A stretch of DNA of 64,000 bases from Pseudohongiella spirulinae (GCF_001444425.1 NZ_CP013189.1:2232001-2296000); one strand, 5' to 3'; shown: positions 17,276-27,150, numbered from the stretch's first letter. Numbers and translations: made by a program. Notes: generated by a model from the letters alone, not told the origin.

Positions 17276-18055
17276 ATGGAACACCGCACACCAACGCTAC
17301 CCGAGCACATTCATCTCAATCTGCCCGACCAGCCTGACTGGCAGGCCGATGACCGCCACCCTGATCCACAGAACAGCTCACCAGGGCGTTTCTTTGCAAT
17401 CCTGTTGGTGAGCATCGCCACGCATCTCACCTTATTGATTTTAGTTACAAACTACGGATGGGTAACACGTCAAACAGCAGCACCTGAGCAGTTTAACCGT
17501 GTGCAGATTACGCTGGTCACCCCGCGCCCGACGCCACAGCCAGAACCGGACATCAGCCCTGAGACCAGCCCGCCTCAGGTACAACCCGAACCTGCGAGCA
17601 TAGCCAGCGACACCTCAACACTTCAGGAGAGCGAACCGGGCGTAGCTGCAGAACCCGAACAAGCACCCACGGCACCGCCATCACTGGAAACCGTTGAAAT
17701 TCCGCTGAGCAACGAAAGGCCGTTGCCCACGGACGCACCCCGCCTGCTCGCCCCGGCAACAACTGACATCCGCCGCGCCACCCGGCACACCGCCAACAAC
17801 CGCAACAACATCGACTGTGACACCCGCCAGCGCCGCAGCGACCTCATCAACTGCGGCGACGAAGAAAACAACTACGACTACACCAACGCCGAACAACGCC
17901 CCGCCGCCCTGCTCTTCGCCCTGCCCCGGTTTGACGAGCCACTGCCACCTACCGACGACAGAACCGACACCAATAACCGCGTGCGCGCCAACATCAACAC
18001 CGTAGAAAACACCATGAGCGCCACCCGCACAAGACGCGCCGTAATGGGCCAATAA
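17276..18055 (+). CDS. TonB-like single-span membrane protein without a recognisable TonB C-terminal domain
   Basis: A 259-residue protein with a cytoplasmic N-terminus, one membrane span at about residues 39-61 (FFAILLVSIATHLTLLILV), a Pro/Glu-rich stretch of about 90 residues (PTPQPEPDISPETSPPQ and so on), and a C-terminal part rich in Asn, Asp and Arg with two cysteines (IDCDTRQRRSDLINC). The N-terminal half resembles TonB or TolA-type energy transducers, but the usual C-terminal alpha/beta domain is absent. The role is unknown; a periplasm-spanning structural or scaffolding part is a reasonable guess. The ATG at 17276 places the span at the usual distance; a GTG at 17195 would add 27 residues. 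Follows dacB in the same direction. Confidence 0.65.
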   Translation: MEHRTPTLPEHIHLNLPDQPDWQADDRHPDPQNSSPGRFFAILLVSIATHLTLLILVTNYGWVTRQTAAPEQFNRVQITLVTPRPTPQPEPDISPETSPPQVQPEPASIASDTSTLQESEPGVAAEPEQAPTAPPSLETVEIPLSNERPLPTDAPRLLAPATTDIRRATRHTANNRNNIDCDTRQRRSDLINCGDEENNYDYTNAEQRPAALLFALPRFDEPLPPTDDRTDTNNRVRANINTVENTMSATRTRRAVMGQ

Positions 18056-18336
18056 GAGAGCAGGCACCAGCGCCTGTTCCAGGCCGCGGGAGTAGCGGTA
18101 CAAGGAGCGAGGGTGTACCCGAGGACTGTACCGCTGATCCAGCTGCCGTCAGGCACTGAAGTCGCTAAAGCGAGTACTAAACACCGGGAGGTAGTGAGCC
18201 GGGTAGTAAAAACGAGTATACCGCACTAAGGATAGTGGAATCGGCACAAGGGCCGGTAGCGGGTGAGCAGAATCCGCACCATTCAGGCCAAATGGAAAAA
18301 CTTTGCTGAAGCCGGCCCGGACCCCAAACGAAGCCT
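18056..18336. other. 281-base intergenic region with a nested hairpin
   Basis: No gene is evident. AGCGGTACA (18094-18102) and TGTACCGCT (18127-18135) form a 9-bp stem, and the loop contains a smaller palindrome GGGTGTACCC (18111-18120). Further on, short near-repeats occur (CCGGGAGGTAGT and CCGGGTAGT; GCGAGTACT and ACGAGTATA). The region separates two convergent genes, so the hairpin may end one or both transcripts, but no T-run follows it. Confidence 0.4.
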
Positions 18337-19137
18337 CTACCCGTAGCGCCCAGTAATATAATCCTCAGTCTGCTTCTTGCTAGGATTGGTAAACAACGTA
18401 TCCGTATCCCCAAACTCAACCAGATCCCCCATATACATAAACGCCGTGTAATCTGAGACACGTGCCGCCTGCTGCATGTTATGGGTCACGATAATAATGG
18501 TGTAATCACGCTTGAGCTCATTAATCAGCTCTTCAATTTTCAGCGTGGAGATCGGATCCAGTGCCGAGGCCGGTTCGTCCAGCAGAATCACTTCCGGTTC
18601 AATGGCAATCGCCCGCGCAATCACCAGACGTTGCTGCTGACCGCCGGACATACCAAAGGCGTTGTCCTGCAGACGATCCTTGACTTCATCCCACAGCGCC
18701 GCTGCACGCAGTGACTTCTCCACCACCTCATCCAGCACCCGCTTGGACTTGACGCCCTGCAGCCGCAAACCGTAAGCAACGTTTTCGTAGATGGACTTTG
18801 GGAATGGATTGGGCTTCTGGAATACCATACCAACGCTGCGACGCAGGTCGGCCACATCGACATCGCGGTCATAGATATTCTTGCCATCCATCAGGATCTG
18901 CCCTTCGATGCGGCAGATATCAACCAGGTCATTCATGCGATTAAAGCAGCGCAACAGGGTCGATTTACCGCAGCCTGATGGCCCGATAAAAGCGGTGACT
19001 TTTTTTTCAGGAATGGTCAGGTTGATATTGTGCAGGGCCTGGTCGTTTCCATAGTACAGGTTTAGATCCTGAACCCGTATTTTGGGCGTTTCGTCAGCAT
19101 TCATGAATGTGGACTCTTTGTTCTGCAAAATAGACAT
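18337..19137 (-). CDS. pstB: Phosphate ABC transporter ATP-binding protein PstB
   Basis: A 266-residue ATPase. Walker A is GPSGCGKST, the Q-loop is [19 protein letters not shown] (diagnostic of PstB), the signature is MSGGQQQR, Walker B is [13 protein letters not shown], and the switch histidine is in [10 protein letters not shown]. PstB energises high-affinity phosphate import by the PstCA channel. It is the last gene of pstS-pstC-pstA-pstB, 17 bases downstream of pstA. A second in-frame ATG 33 bases into the gene (19104) is also a plausible start. No phoU or phoBR gene follows; the 281 bases downstream are non-coding. Confidence 0.96.
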   Translation of the reverse strand: MSILQNKESTFMNADETPKIRVQDLNLYYGNDQALHNINLTIPEKKVTAFIGPSGCGKSTLLRCFNRMNDLVDICRIEGQILMDGKNIYDRDVDVADLRRSVGMVFQKPNPFPKSIYENVAYGLRLQGVKSKRVLDEVVEKSLRAAALWDEVKDRLQDNAFGMSGGQQQRLVIARAIAIEPEVILLDEPASALDPISTLKIEELINELKRDYTIIIVTHNMQQAARVSDYTAFMYMGDLVEFGDTDTLFTNPSKKQTEDYITGRYG

Positions 19138-19154
19138 GTTTGGCTTGTGGCTCC

Positions 19155-20822
19155 TTAATCGCCCGCACTTCGGTAACGTTCGCGCAGATGGTTGCGGATG
19201 CTGATAGCTGTCAGGTTAAGAACCACAATCAGCAGCACCAGCACCAGGGCGGTCGCATACACCAGCGGGCGCGCGGCCTCAACATTTGGGCTCTGAAAGC
19301 CGACATCATAAATGTGGAAGCCCAGGTGCATAATTTTACGTTCCAGGTGGATGAACGGGAACGTCGCATCAACGGGCAAGGTCGGCGCCAGTTTGACGAC
19401 ACCCACCAGCATCAGAGGGGCCACCTCTCCCGCAGCTCGCGCAATCGCCAGAATCAGTCCGGTCATCATGGCCGGGGTTGCCAGCGGTACTACAACTTTC
19501 CAGAGTGTTTCTGACTTGGTGGCACCCAGTGCCAGACTGCCCTGGCGGATCGTGCTGGGAATGCGTGACAGACCTTCTTCGGTAGACACAATAACAATTG
19601 GCAGTGTCAGCAGAGCCAGGGTCAGCGATGCCCAGAACAGGCCTGGCGTACCAAACGTTGGAGCAGGCAATGCAGCCTCATAAAACAACTGATCAATATT
19701 GCCGCCTAAAAAGTAAACAAAAAAGCCCAGACCAAACACGCCATAGACAATGGAGGGTACACCGGCCAGATTGTAGACCGATATGCGGATAATCCGGGTC
19801 ATGGTGCCCTGTTTGGCGTATTCGCGCAGATAGATCGCTGCCAGAATACCAAATGGCGTGACGATAATGGACATCACAAACACCATGGTTACCGTGCCAA
19901 AAATCGCCGGGAAAATACCGCCCTCAGTATTAGCTTCGCGAGGCTCGTCGGTCAGGAATTCCCAAAGGCGTTCAAAATACTGCCCCACTTTTTGGAGCAC
20001 TGACATCGCATTGGGTGCTGTCACTCTGACTATGGCCGCCAGGGAAATATCCTGCTGAGTGCCCTCAGCCGTGACCATCCGTAAGGCATCACGACGAGTA
20101 CTGTCATAAATGACATCCAGTTCCTGTCGCAGCACCGCGTAATCGGCATCTAACTGCGCACGCTCCATGGCAATGCGCTCTCGTTCACGCGCGTCCTCAT
20201 CGGCAGGCAGGGGATTGATCGCCAGGCCGCGCTCCTGCAGTCGAAGGCGTTCCAGTGACGCATTAATGCGTCCGATCTCACCGCGCTCCAGACGACGAAT
20301 CTGATCGAACAGAGTCAGGCTGCGCTCAACGGATGACTGCAACTGCTCATGGAAATCGGTGTCTGTCGGGGTACTGATAACACTGCCTTCTCTCAGCAAA
20401 GCCACCGGCTGGCCATAGAAGTTACCCCATTCCCGACGTTCAATGGCCAGGATGTCTTCCGGGTAGTGCCATTCATCCATGAATATTTCCAGGAACCAGG
20501 AAAAGTCCTGACCGTAAACATCACGGTTGCCAAGTTTCAACAGATGCCGGGTAACCAGTTCCTCGGATTCAGGCACGGGTTCACCGGAATCCCGGGCTAC
20601 CGCCGCCGGGACAATCTGACTGCGCACAGGCGTACCGATTATCGTACGCTGTTGCCCGTCGGCCTGCGTCAGATTGAACATGGCTATGTCTGCCGGCCAG
20701 AAATGACTGAAACCGCGCACAGCAATCAGACCAATCAGGCCAACCACCATAATCATACAAAAGGCAACCGCGCCGCCGTTAAGCCAGATCCAGGGTGTGC
20801 CGCTTTTAAGCCACTGCTTCAT
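19155..20822 (-). CDS. pstA: Phosphate ABC transporter permease PstA, long form
   Basis: A 555-residue inner-membrane permease, compared with about 300 in E. coli. After one N-terminal span (about residues 16-36) comes a periplasmic insertion of roughly 200 residues, strongly charged and coiled-coil-like (LEREEIGR-type heptads around [23 protein letters not shown]). The C-terminal half is the standard permease, with [34 protein letters not shown] and the EAA loop [40 protein letters not shown]. It forms the phosphate channel with PstC. Gap to pstC is 35 bases. Long PstA/PstC forms are common in marine Gammaproteobacteria. Confidence 0.95.
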   Translation of the reverse strand: MKQWLKSGTPWIWLNGGAVAFCMIMVVGLIGLIAVRGFSHFWPADIAMFNLTQADGQQRTIIGTPVRSQIVPAAVARDSGEPVPESEELVTRHLLKLGNRDVYGQDFSWFLEIFMDEWHYPEDILAIERREWGNFYGQPVALLREGSVISTPTDTDFHEQLQSSVERSLTLFDQIRRLERGEIGRINASLERLRLQERGLAINPLPADEDARERERIAMERAQLDADYAVLRQELDVIYDSTRRDALRMVTAEGTQQDISLAAIVRVTAPNAMSVLQKVGQYFERLWEFLTDEPREANTEGGIFPAIFGTVTMVFVMSIIVTPFGILAAIYLREYAKQGTMTRIIRISVYNLAGVPSIVYGVFGLGFFVYFLGGNIDQLFYEAALPAPTFGTPGLFWASLTLALLTLPIVIVSTEEGLSRIPSTIRQGSLALGATKSETLWKVVVPLATPAMMTGLILAIARAAGEVAPLMLVGVVKLAPTLPVDATFPFIHLERKIMHLGFHIYDVGFQSPNVEAARPLVYATALVLVLLIVVLNLTAISIRNHLRERYRSAGD

Positions 20823-20857
20823 TCTGAAATCCCTATTGGTTAACCAGTCCGCCAGCC

Positions 20858-23155
20858 TTACAGGTTGCTATAGCGCTGACGTAGTCGCTGACGAATGATT
20901 TCCGCCAGCGTGTTTACAATAAATGTCAGTGCCAATAGCACCAGGGCCGCCAGGAACAGCACACGGAAATGCGACGAGCCTACGGCCGTTTCGGGCAGTT
21001 CAACGGCAATATTGGCCGACAGTGTGCGCATGCCCTCAAAGATATTGAAATTGACAACCGGGCTGTTACCGGTCGCCATCAATACAATCATGGTCTCCCC
21101 GACCGCGCGTCCGAAGCCCATCATAACGGCTGAGAAAATGCCCGGACTCGCTGTTGGCAATACCACACCCATAACCGTTTGCCATCGCGTCGCACCCAGT
21201 GCCAGCGAGCCTTGCGTTAAATGACGAGGTACTGTGAAAACAGCATCTTCAGCAATTGAGAAAATCGTTGGAATGACCGCAAAACCCATCGCGATACCAA
21301 CAATAAGGGCATTGCGCTGATCGTAAGTAATGCCAATATCGGTGAACCACTGGCGCATACTGCCCTCAAAAAAGGCAACTTCCATCCACGGACTGGACTG
21401 TATGCAAATCAACCCGAACAACAGTATGACCGGCACCAGCAGTGCTGCCTCCCAGCCCTCGGGGACTCGATTGCGCCACTCAGCCGGCAGTCTGGACCAG
21501 GCGAAGGCAAACAGCAGCATCATCAGAGGCATCAAAATAAAGAAACTGAATACCGCCGGCAGATTACTTTCGACAAAAGGTGCCAGCCACAGACCAGCCA
21601 GAAAACCCAGAATAACCGTGGGCAATGCTTCCATGATCTCGATGCTGGGCTTAACAACTCCGCGCAACTTCGGAGTCATAAAATAGGCTGTATAGATAGC
21701 GCCCGCAATAGCCAATGGCATTGCAAAGAGCATGGCATAAAAGGCCGCCTTCAGCGTGCCCAGTGACAGTGGCACCAGGCTGAACTTCGATTCGAACTCG
21801 TCAGTGCCCGAGGACGACTGCCAGATATACTCCGGATCGGCGCGGCCTTCGTACCAGACCTTGTTCCACATGGCCGACCAGGACAATTGCGGGTGCTCAT
21901 TCCAGAGACTGGCGGCGGTAATCGTCTGCTGATCGTCCAGCAATAACAGTCGCTCGTTTATCTGGGAAATAGCCACCTGCTGCAGTGCTGAATCACTGAA
22001 AGACTCAAGCAGCAGTGTGCGTGAGGAGGTGCCATAGTGGATTCCAATCTCGCCCGCCGCATCGACGGCGACAAAACCTTTGCGCGTGTACTCAGGTGCG
22101 ATGGCGGTAATAGCGGCACTGTGCTGACGGAAGTTGCGGATTTCCTCGAGGCTGTAATTGTTCTGCTCATCGCGCACCAGAAACCATTGACTGAGTTCTC
22201 CGGCATCGGTACCAAAGATCAGAGACACACTGCCCACCAGAAAGGCGGATGCGGTGATATTTCGACCTTTCCCCACATCGGCAGACTGCACCAGCCGGCT
22301 CTGAGCAGGATTGGAGATATCGTAATAATGCACCCGACCGCTGGTATCAACCACAAACAGGTTACGAAGCGATTTATCCAGCAATAGTTCCGATGCACGT
22401 CCCGGGATGGCCGGCAGAGTATGCGCCGTTCGTGTCACCTGTGTCTGTCCGGTCAGCAGATTGGTTCGTGTGCTCAGATTTACCAGTAATAAACGACCAT
22501 CCTCGGTCACCGCCGCAATGGCGCTACCGCCCGGCCCACGGGTCACGGTTGCCACTGCCACCTGCTGCAGGGCACGGCCCTGATCATCAATCTGAATGGG
22601 TGCCTGACCCAGCGGATACTCCAGTTTCGGCTCCAGAACGCGCGTATCTTCCGGAAAACTGATGTCGAACGCATGACTGACCACCTGTGCCTGACCATTG
22701 CTGAAGCCGTAGACATGCGTATTGGAAATCGATTCAGCTGCACCAAACGCTGTGACCCTGGCATCGGTCGGTACGGCTACACTGAAGCGTCTATTTATTG
22801 CCCCGGAGTCGGCTTCAAAAAAGACCACTTCTCCGGCTTGTGTATACTGGATGCCCAGCGTTTGATACCGCTCCAACACCAGGCGCAGCGTTGGGCTGTC
22901 CTGCACTGGCAATTGATAAGCGACCTGACGGTCTACTGTGGCTCCCCTGAGAATGGGCGCAACTTCATAAAAAAGATAAATAAATATGGTCGCCAGAGCC
23001 AGCACAACACCGTAACCGGCCGAGGTGATACCCCATCGGGAGAATTTATCGTTGCGGGCTCGTTTGCGACGCAATGCCTGGCGCTGCTGAGAATCAGGCA
23101 ACAGGCTCACTTTGGGTTTATCGGGTACAGGAATATCCGGAGAGAGATCGGGCAT
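20858..23155 (-). CDS. pstC: Phosphate ABC transporter permease PstC, long form
   Basis: A 765-residue permease. One span near the N-terminus (YGVVLALATIFIYLFYEVAPIL) is followed by about 400 periplasmic residues with beta-propeller-like repeats (VTEDGRLLLVNLSTR, LRNLFVVDTSGRVHYYDIS, SLIFGTDAGELSQWFL), then the permease proper with MEALPTVILGFLAGLWLAPF and the EAA loop GATRWQTVMGVVLPTASPG. The propeller insertion might sense or dock a partner. I start at the ATG at 23155 (AGGA upstream) because the upstream in-frame ATG at 23203 lies within the predicted -10 box of the gene's own Pho promoter. This makes the promoter and the start mutually consistent. Confidence 0.93.
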   Translation of the reverse strand: MPDLSPDIPVPDKPKVSLLPDSQQRQALRRKRARNDKFSRWGITSAGYGVVLALATIFIYLFYEVAPILRGATVDRQVAYQLPVQDSPTLRLVLERYQTLGIQYTQAGEVVFFEADSGAINRRFSVAVPTDARVTAFGAAESISNTHVYGFSNGQAQVVSHAFDISFPEDTRVLEPKLEYPLGQAPIQIDDQGRALQQVAVATVTRGPGGSAIAAVTEDGRLLLVNLSTRTNLLTGQTQVTRTAHTLPAIPGRASELLLDKSLRNLFVVDTSGRVHYYDISNPAQSRLVQSADVGKGRNITASAFLVGSVSLIFGTDAGELSQWFLVRDEQNNYSLEEIRNFRQHSAAITAIAPEYTRKGFVAVDAAGEIGIHYGTSSRTLLLESFSDSALQQVAISQINERLLLLDDQQTITAASLWNEHPQLSWSAMWNKVWYEGRADPEYIWQSSSGTDEFESKFSLVPLSLGTLKAAFYAMLFAMPLAIAGAIYTAYFMTPKLRGVVKPSIEIMEALPTVILGFLAGLWLAPFVESNLPAVFSFFILMPLMMLLFAFAWSRLPAEWRNRVPEGWEAALLVPVILLFGLICIQSSPWMEVAFFEGSMRQWFTDIGITYDQRNALIVGIAMGFAVIPTIFSIAEDAVFTVPRHLTQGSLALGATRWQTVMGVVLPTASPGIFSAVMMGFGRAVGETMIVLMATGNSPVVNFNIFEGMRTLSANIAVELPETAVGSSHFRVLFLAALVLLALTFIVNTLAEIIRQRLRQRYSNL

Positions 23156-23214
23156 GGGCGAAGACTGTCCTGATGCATGTGCCAATTTAGATGGGCGGAG
23201 CATATCTCAAATTT

Positions 23215-23232
23215 ATGACTGTTTTGTGACAA
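23215..23232 (-). promoter_or_regulatory. Pho box upstream of pstC
   Basis: On the minus strand the 18 bases read TTGTCACAAAACAGTCAT: two PhoB half-sites, TTGTCAC and CAGTCAT, separated by four bases. Ten bases further on is TATGCT, a plausible -10 box at 23204-23199, which is the usual PhoB activation spacing. This would give pstCAB its own phosphate-starvation promoter. Confidence 0.75.
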
Positions 23233-23352
23233 AACTGTCTTATTTGCTCAATGTGTAAAATCCGGACATCCCTGTCCTGTTTTCATCCAGGGGACAAATC
23301 CCCAGCCTGCATCATTCCTGTGACGATCCTGTGACTGGCAGCCAATCTGCAA

Positions 23353-24330
23353 TCATTCAATTCCCAGCTCATTCAGGATACGATCTGCCACGACAGCGGG
23401 GAGTGTTACAAAGCCATCACGGTCCACGACTTCCTGACCCAGCTTGCTGTACACCATCTTGACAAATTCCCGTGTCAGCGGATCCAGCGGTCGGTTCGGG
23501 TGTTTGTTGATGTAGATAAAGAGATAGCGCGCCAGAGGATAATCACCAGAGGCCGCGTTTTCGGCGTTTGGTTCGAAGGCCTGAGCTCCTTGAGTCGCTG
23601 CAATCGGCAGAGCCCGCACACCGGAAGTCTGATAACCAATGCCTGAATAGCCAATGCCGTTAATGGACTCAGTCACTCCCTGAACTACTGATGACGACCC
23701 CGGCTGCTCGTTGATGCTGGATTTGAAATCACCACCGCACAGTGCATTGTCTTTGAAGAAACCGTAGGTTCCGGATACGGCGTTTCGGCTATAGAGAGCG
23801 AAATCGCGATTCTCCCAGGCTCCGGTCAGACCCAACTGCCCCCAGCGGGTAACGTCCCCAGAATATCCGCAACGACGTGTTGCCGAGAAAATGGCATCAA
23901 TCTGCGGAATACTCAGCGACTCAACAGGATTATCCCGATTGACAAAAACCGCCAACATGTCAACAGCAACCGGCAGTTCGGTAGGCGGGTAGCCGAAACG
24001 GGCCTCAAATTCCTGAATCTCGGACTGGCGCATGCCGCGACTCATTGGTGCCAGCATGGCTGTGCCCTCTGTCAGGGCCGGCGGCGCCGTTGAGGAACCC
24101 GCTCCCTGAATCTGTACATTCACATTCGGGTAGAGCTTGTTGAACTCTTCGGCCCACAATGTCATCAGGTTATTCAGCGTATCTGAGCCGATGCTGGAGA
24201 GGTTGCCGGATACGCCGGACGCACGCACATATTCGCGCAGGTTCGGATCTACATCGGCCGCCAGTTGGCCGGAAATAACCGCTGTGCCGGACAATGCCAA
24301 GGCACTGAGCAGGGTTTTGAATTTTGTCAT
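23353..24330 (-). CDS. pstS: Phosphate ABC transporter substrate-binding protein PstS
   Basis: A 325-residue periplasmic protein with a signal peptide of about 25 residues (ending QLAADVD). Phosphate-site motifs are SSIGSDTLNNLM near residue 45, QGAGSSTAPPALTEGTAMLAP, and RNAVSGTYGFF. It belongs to the PstS-like group with the GSDT/GAGSST signature. It captures phosphate and delivers it to PstCA. A Pho box lies 67 bases upstream of its ATG. The 149-base gap to pstC holds a second Pho box, so pstS may be expressed both separately and with the rest. Confidence 0.94.
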   Translation of the reverse strand: MTKFKTLLSALALSGTAVISGQLAADVDPNLREYVRASGVSGNLSSIGSDTLNNLMTLWAEEFNKLYPNVNVQIQGAGSSTAPPALTEGTAMLAPMSRGMRQSEIQEFEARFGYPPTELPVAVDMLAVFVNRDNPVESLSIPQIDAIFSATRRCGYSGDVTRWGQLGLTGAWENRDFALYSRNAVSGTYGFFKDNALCGGDFKSSINEQPGSSSVVQGVTESINGIGYSGIGYQTSGVRALPIAATQGAQAFEPNAENAASGDYPLARYLFIYINKHPNRPLDPLTREFVKMVYSKLGQEVVDRDGFVTLPAVVADRILNELGIE

Positions 24331-24380
24331 CCGTCATGTCTCCGTTGTGATGGATCAATAGTCACGCTTTACGTTGCCGC

Positions 24381-24414
24381 ACTATACAAAAACGATATGA
24401 CAAAATTGTGACAA
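24381..24414 (-). promoter_or_regulatory. Pho box and -10 element of the pstS promoter
   Basis: The minus strand reads TTGTCACAATTTTGTCAT (24414-24397), two PhoB half-sites with the canonical 4-base spacer, then ten bases, then TATAGT (24386-24381) as -10. PhoB bound here would replace the -35 contact. The box begins only 17 bases after the stop codon of the Na/Pi symporter gene. Confidence 0.85.
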
Positions 24415-24430
24415 AGTTGTAATACAAGCC

Positions 24431-26098
24431 TCATGTGGGAGGAGATTGCAGATCAGTATTTGCAGTTTCTGCTAGCTGTCCATGGTCATGCAAGATGGGC
24501 AAAGCTGTCGCAAATTCACTAAGCCGGGCGGCTATGCGAGTCGAGCGCTCAGCCACTCGCAGCATGATGCGCAGGTTATCAATCGCCGGATTCAATCGGC
24601 GGACCGGTACCTGACCACTGACCCCCGCCTCCAGCAGCCTGGATTTGAGTAGCCGCCAGTTTTCGCGCAGCTGCTGATAGCGTGCCTCCAGGGCCGCAAT
24701 GTCAAAATCCGGCAAGCGCGGATCACTGGCCTCTATAAGATTCAAAATCTCAAGTTGGTAGGCTGCCACTTCATCTCGCATCGAGGTTTGCAGTAAAAAT
24801 TCCACATCGGCGTCATTCTCGGCATTTTCGTGAGCCTGTGCGACAGCCTCATCAATATAGCCGGCGATTCTTAACACCAGTGGCAGCTGTCGGGCCACAT
24901 CTGTGCTCAGCCGTTCAGACTCCAATTTTGTGACAGCCTGTTCGACCGCCTGAGCCAGCATGCGCAAGCCGTCATGCTGGTCATTCAGGCTCTTGCCGGG
25001 CGGGCCTTCATTGCTGAGCGCTGCCACAGCATGTGCGCGGGTCAGTTCAGCCATACGTTGCAGTTCCTGCTGGAAGGCATCGAGAGCCAGCACCGGTGAA
25101 ACCATGACATTGCTGTCCAGAAACTGGGGGCGACCCAGTTGTTCAACCAGATTGGTAAAGCGCGCTGACAGCCAGCGAGACAACCATCCCATCAAGGGTT
25201 GCTGCACAACAACACCAATCAGGTTGAAACTGGTATGAAAGGCCGCCAGGGTCAATGCCGGATACGGCGCAAGCTGCGGATACTGTGCGTACAGATAAAT
25301 GATAACTGGCAACAGGGCAATGCCCACCAGCGCATTGAAACTGTTGATAAACACATGCCCGGCGGCCACACGACGGGCATTAGGTGTGGCGCCAATCACG
25401 GCCAGGGCGGAAGTTGAGGTAGTTCCAACTGTTGCACCAATGACGGCAGCCGCTGCCGCCGGAAAGCTGATCAGCCCGCCAGTTAGTGCCGTCAGGGTCA
25501 GCGCAATCGCGGCGCTGGACGACTGGGTGAACAGGGTCATTGCCAGGCCAACCAGCACAAAGGCAATCGCACCCACAAAACCGTCAGGGGACAGAGCGGC
25601 CAGATCAATGGACGCGGCGACGCCTTCGAAGGCACTGCGCAGGAAATCAATGCCAATAAAAAACAGGCCAAAGCCGGCGATTGCCTCGCCGATCGCTCCG
25701 AGGCGACGCGATGGACCGACCAGGCGCATGATCATGCCCGCGCCTATCAATGGCAGAGCGAAGCTGCTGATTTTGAATTGAAAGCCAACCGCCGACACCA
25801 GCCAGCCTGTCATGGTGGTTCCCACGGTGGCGCCTAACACTATTCCCAACGCCTGGAATATGCCAAGTAGCCCGGCGTTTACAAAACCGATAGTGGCCAC
25901 GGTGACCGCACTGGAGGACTGCACCAGACTGGTCAGAAAAAATCCGGACAGCAGGCCGCGAAAAGTTGTGCGTGTTGAACTGCTCAGAATACCGCGCAGG
26001 GAATTGCCAGCCGCCATTTTCAGACCGTCGGTAATCATGGCGACGGCCAGCAGAAACAAACCCAGACCGCCAGCCAATGTGCCTAAAGCAACCAGCAT
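24431..26098 (-). CDS. Na+/phosphate cotransporter family protein with PhoU-like C-terminus
   Basis: A 555-residue protein. The first half contains two inverted Na/Pi symporter repeats, each with the QSSSA signature (Q60-A64 in TSLVQSSSAVTVA; Q192-A196 in LFTQSSSAAIALT), plus GATVGTT after each. Residues about 340-540 are helical and charged, resembling PhoU. The family exchanges phosphate with sodium and has been linked both to uptake and to export of phosphate. It lies 32 bases downstream of purU on the same strand and immediately upstream of the pstS promoter, without an intrinsic terminator between, so read-through into pst is possible. The PhoU-like part is the only PhoU candidate in the window. 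Confidence 0.92.
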   Translation of the reverse strand: MLVALGTLAGGLGLFLLAVAMITDGLKMAAGNSLRGILSSSTRTTFRGLLSGFFLTSLVQSSSAVTVATIGFVNAGLLGIFQALGIVLGATVGTTMTGWLVSAVGFQFKISSFALPLIGAGMIMRLVGPSRRLGAIGEAIAGFGLFFIGIDFLRSAFEGVAASIDLAALSPDGFVGAIAFVLVGLAMTLFTQSSSAAIALTLTALTGGLISFPAAAAAVIGATVGTTSTSALAVIGATPNARRVAAGHVFINSFNALVGIALLPVIIYLYAQYPQLAPYPALTLAAFHTSFNLIGVVVQQPLMGWLSRWLSARFTNLVEQLGRPQFLDSNVMVSPVLALDAFQQELQRMAELTRAHAVAALSNEGPPGKSLNDQHDGLRMLAQAVEQAVTKLESERLSTDVARQLPLVLRIAGYIDEAVAQAHENAENDADVEFLLQTSMRDEVAAYQLEILNLIEASDPRLPDFDIAALEARYQQLRENWRLLKSRLLEAGVSGQVPVRRLNPAIDNLRIMLRVAERSTRIAARLSEFATALPILHDHGQLAETANTDLQSPPT

Positions 26099-26130
26099 TA
26101 TTCAATCTCCTGCGCCAGCATGGTGACCGT

Positions 26131-27000
26131 TTAGCGGAACACGACCGTTTTATTGCCATTAACAATAATACGGTGCTCACAGTGCCACTTTACCGCACGA
26201 GCAAAAGCGGCGCATTCGGCATCCCGCCCGATCTGCATCAGTTCTTCAATGTCGAAGTTGTGATCAATGCGCTCCACTGCCTGCTCGATAATCGGACCTT
26301 CATCCAGCTCAGTGGTCACATAATGCGCTGTGGCGCCAATAATTTTCACACCACGCATATAAGCCTGCCGATAGGGATTTGCGCCTTTGAATCCGGGCAA
26401 AAACGAGTGATGGATATTGATCGCCCGGCCCGCCATCGCCTCGCACATGCGTGGCGAGAGAATCTGCATGTATCGCGCCAGTGCCAGCAGATCCACTGAC
26501 TGCTCTTGAATGATGTCCAGAATGGCGCTTTCCTGCTGCTGCTTGGTCTCTGGTGTTATCGGCAGGTAATGAAAGTCCAGCCCGTACCATTCCGTGATAC
26601 CTCGCATATCCTGATGGTTAGAGACTACTCCGACGATATCTGCGGGCAACGCACCGCTGCTCCAGCGATGCAGAATGTCAATCAGACAATGTCCATGCTG
26701 GGATACTGCCAACAGCACGCGAGGCCGATGGCGCAGATCGAAGAACTGCCACTGCATCTGAAACTTGTCGGCAACGGACTGGAAGTCTTCATCCAGCTTT
26801 TCGGAGCTGGGCAGATCAGCTTCAGCTTCTTCGAACTCTACCCGCATAAAAAACCGGTCGATGACCGGATCACGATGCTGAGCGGCTTCGCTGATAGTTG
26901 CACCTCTCTGAAACAGGAAGTCACTCACTGCACGGACAATACCATTGGCTTCCGGACAGGAGACGGTTAACACATATTTGTTTCGGTTATCGATTTTCAT
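26131..27000 (-). CDS. purU: Formyltetrahydrofolate deformylase
   Basis: A 289-residue enzyme that hydrolyses 10-formyl-THF to THF and formate, balancing one-carbon pools. Residues about 8-85 form an ACT regulatory domain (VLTVSCPEANGIVRAVSDFL). The catalytic formyltransferase-like domain follows, with VVSNHQDM, the NIHHSFLPGFKGANPY core containing the catalytic His, and the Asp in TELDEGPIIEQ. Length is standard. The start ATG gives the expected MKIDNRNKYVLT beginning. It is the first gene of a likely unit with the Na/Pi symporter, an unusual pairing without an obvious metabolic link. Confidence 0.95.
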   Translation of the reverse strand: MKIDNRNKYVLTVSCPEANGIVRAVSDFLFQRGATISEAAQHRDPVIDRFFMRVEFEEAEADLPSSEKLDEDFQSVADKFQMQWQFFDLRHRPRVLLAVSQHGHCLIDILHRWSSGALPADIVGVVSNHQDMRGITEWYGLDFHYLPITPETKQQQESAILDIIQEQSVDLLALARYMQILSPRMCEAMAGRAINIHHSFLPGFKGANPYRQAYMRGVKIIGATAHYVTTELDEGPIIEQAVERIDHNFDIEELMQIGRDAECAAFARAVKWHCEHRIIVNGNKTVVFR

Positions 27001-27150
27001 ACAGCCTGCCTATAAAACAATCGCGCATCTTACCACTTTATGTGCTCTCGCGTGATATGCCCCCCGATCAGGGGGTGTTGCCAGCCACCCTGATTCCTTA
27101 GGCTATGGCGACGTTGGGCAATTCTTTTGACAAATCATGGAGCAGAGGTA

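Noticed and set aside
27058-27076. CCCCC/GGGGG hairpin between purU and the secreted protein gene, considered as a glycine or folate-type riboswitch remnant
   Set aside because: Only one short stem is present, no T-run and no recognisable riboswitch core, so no claim is made.
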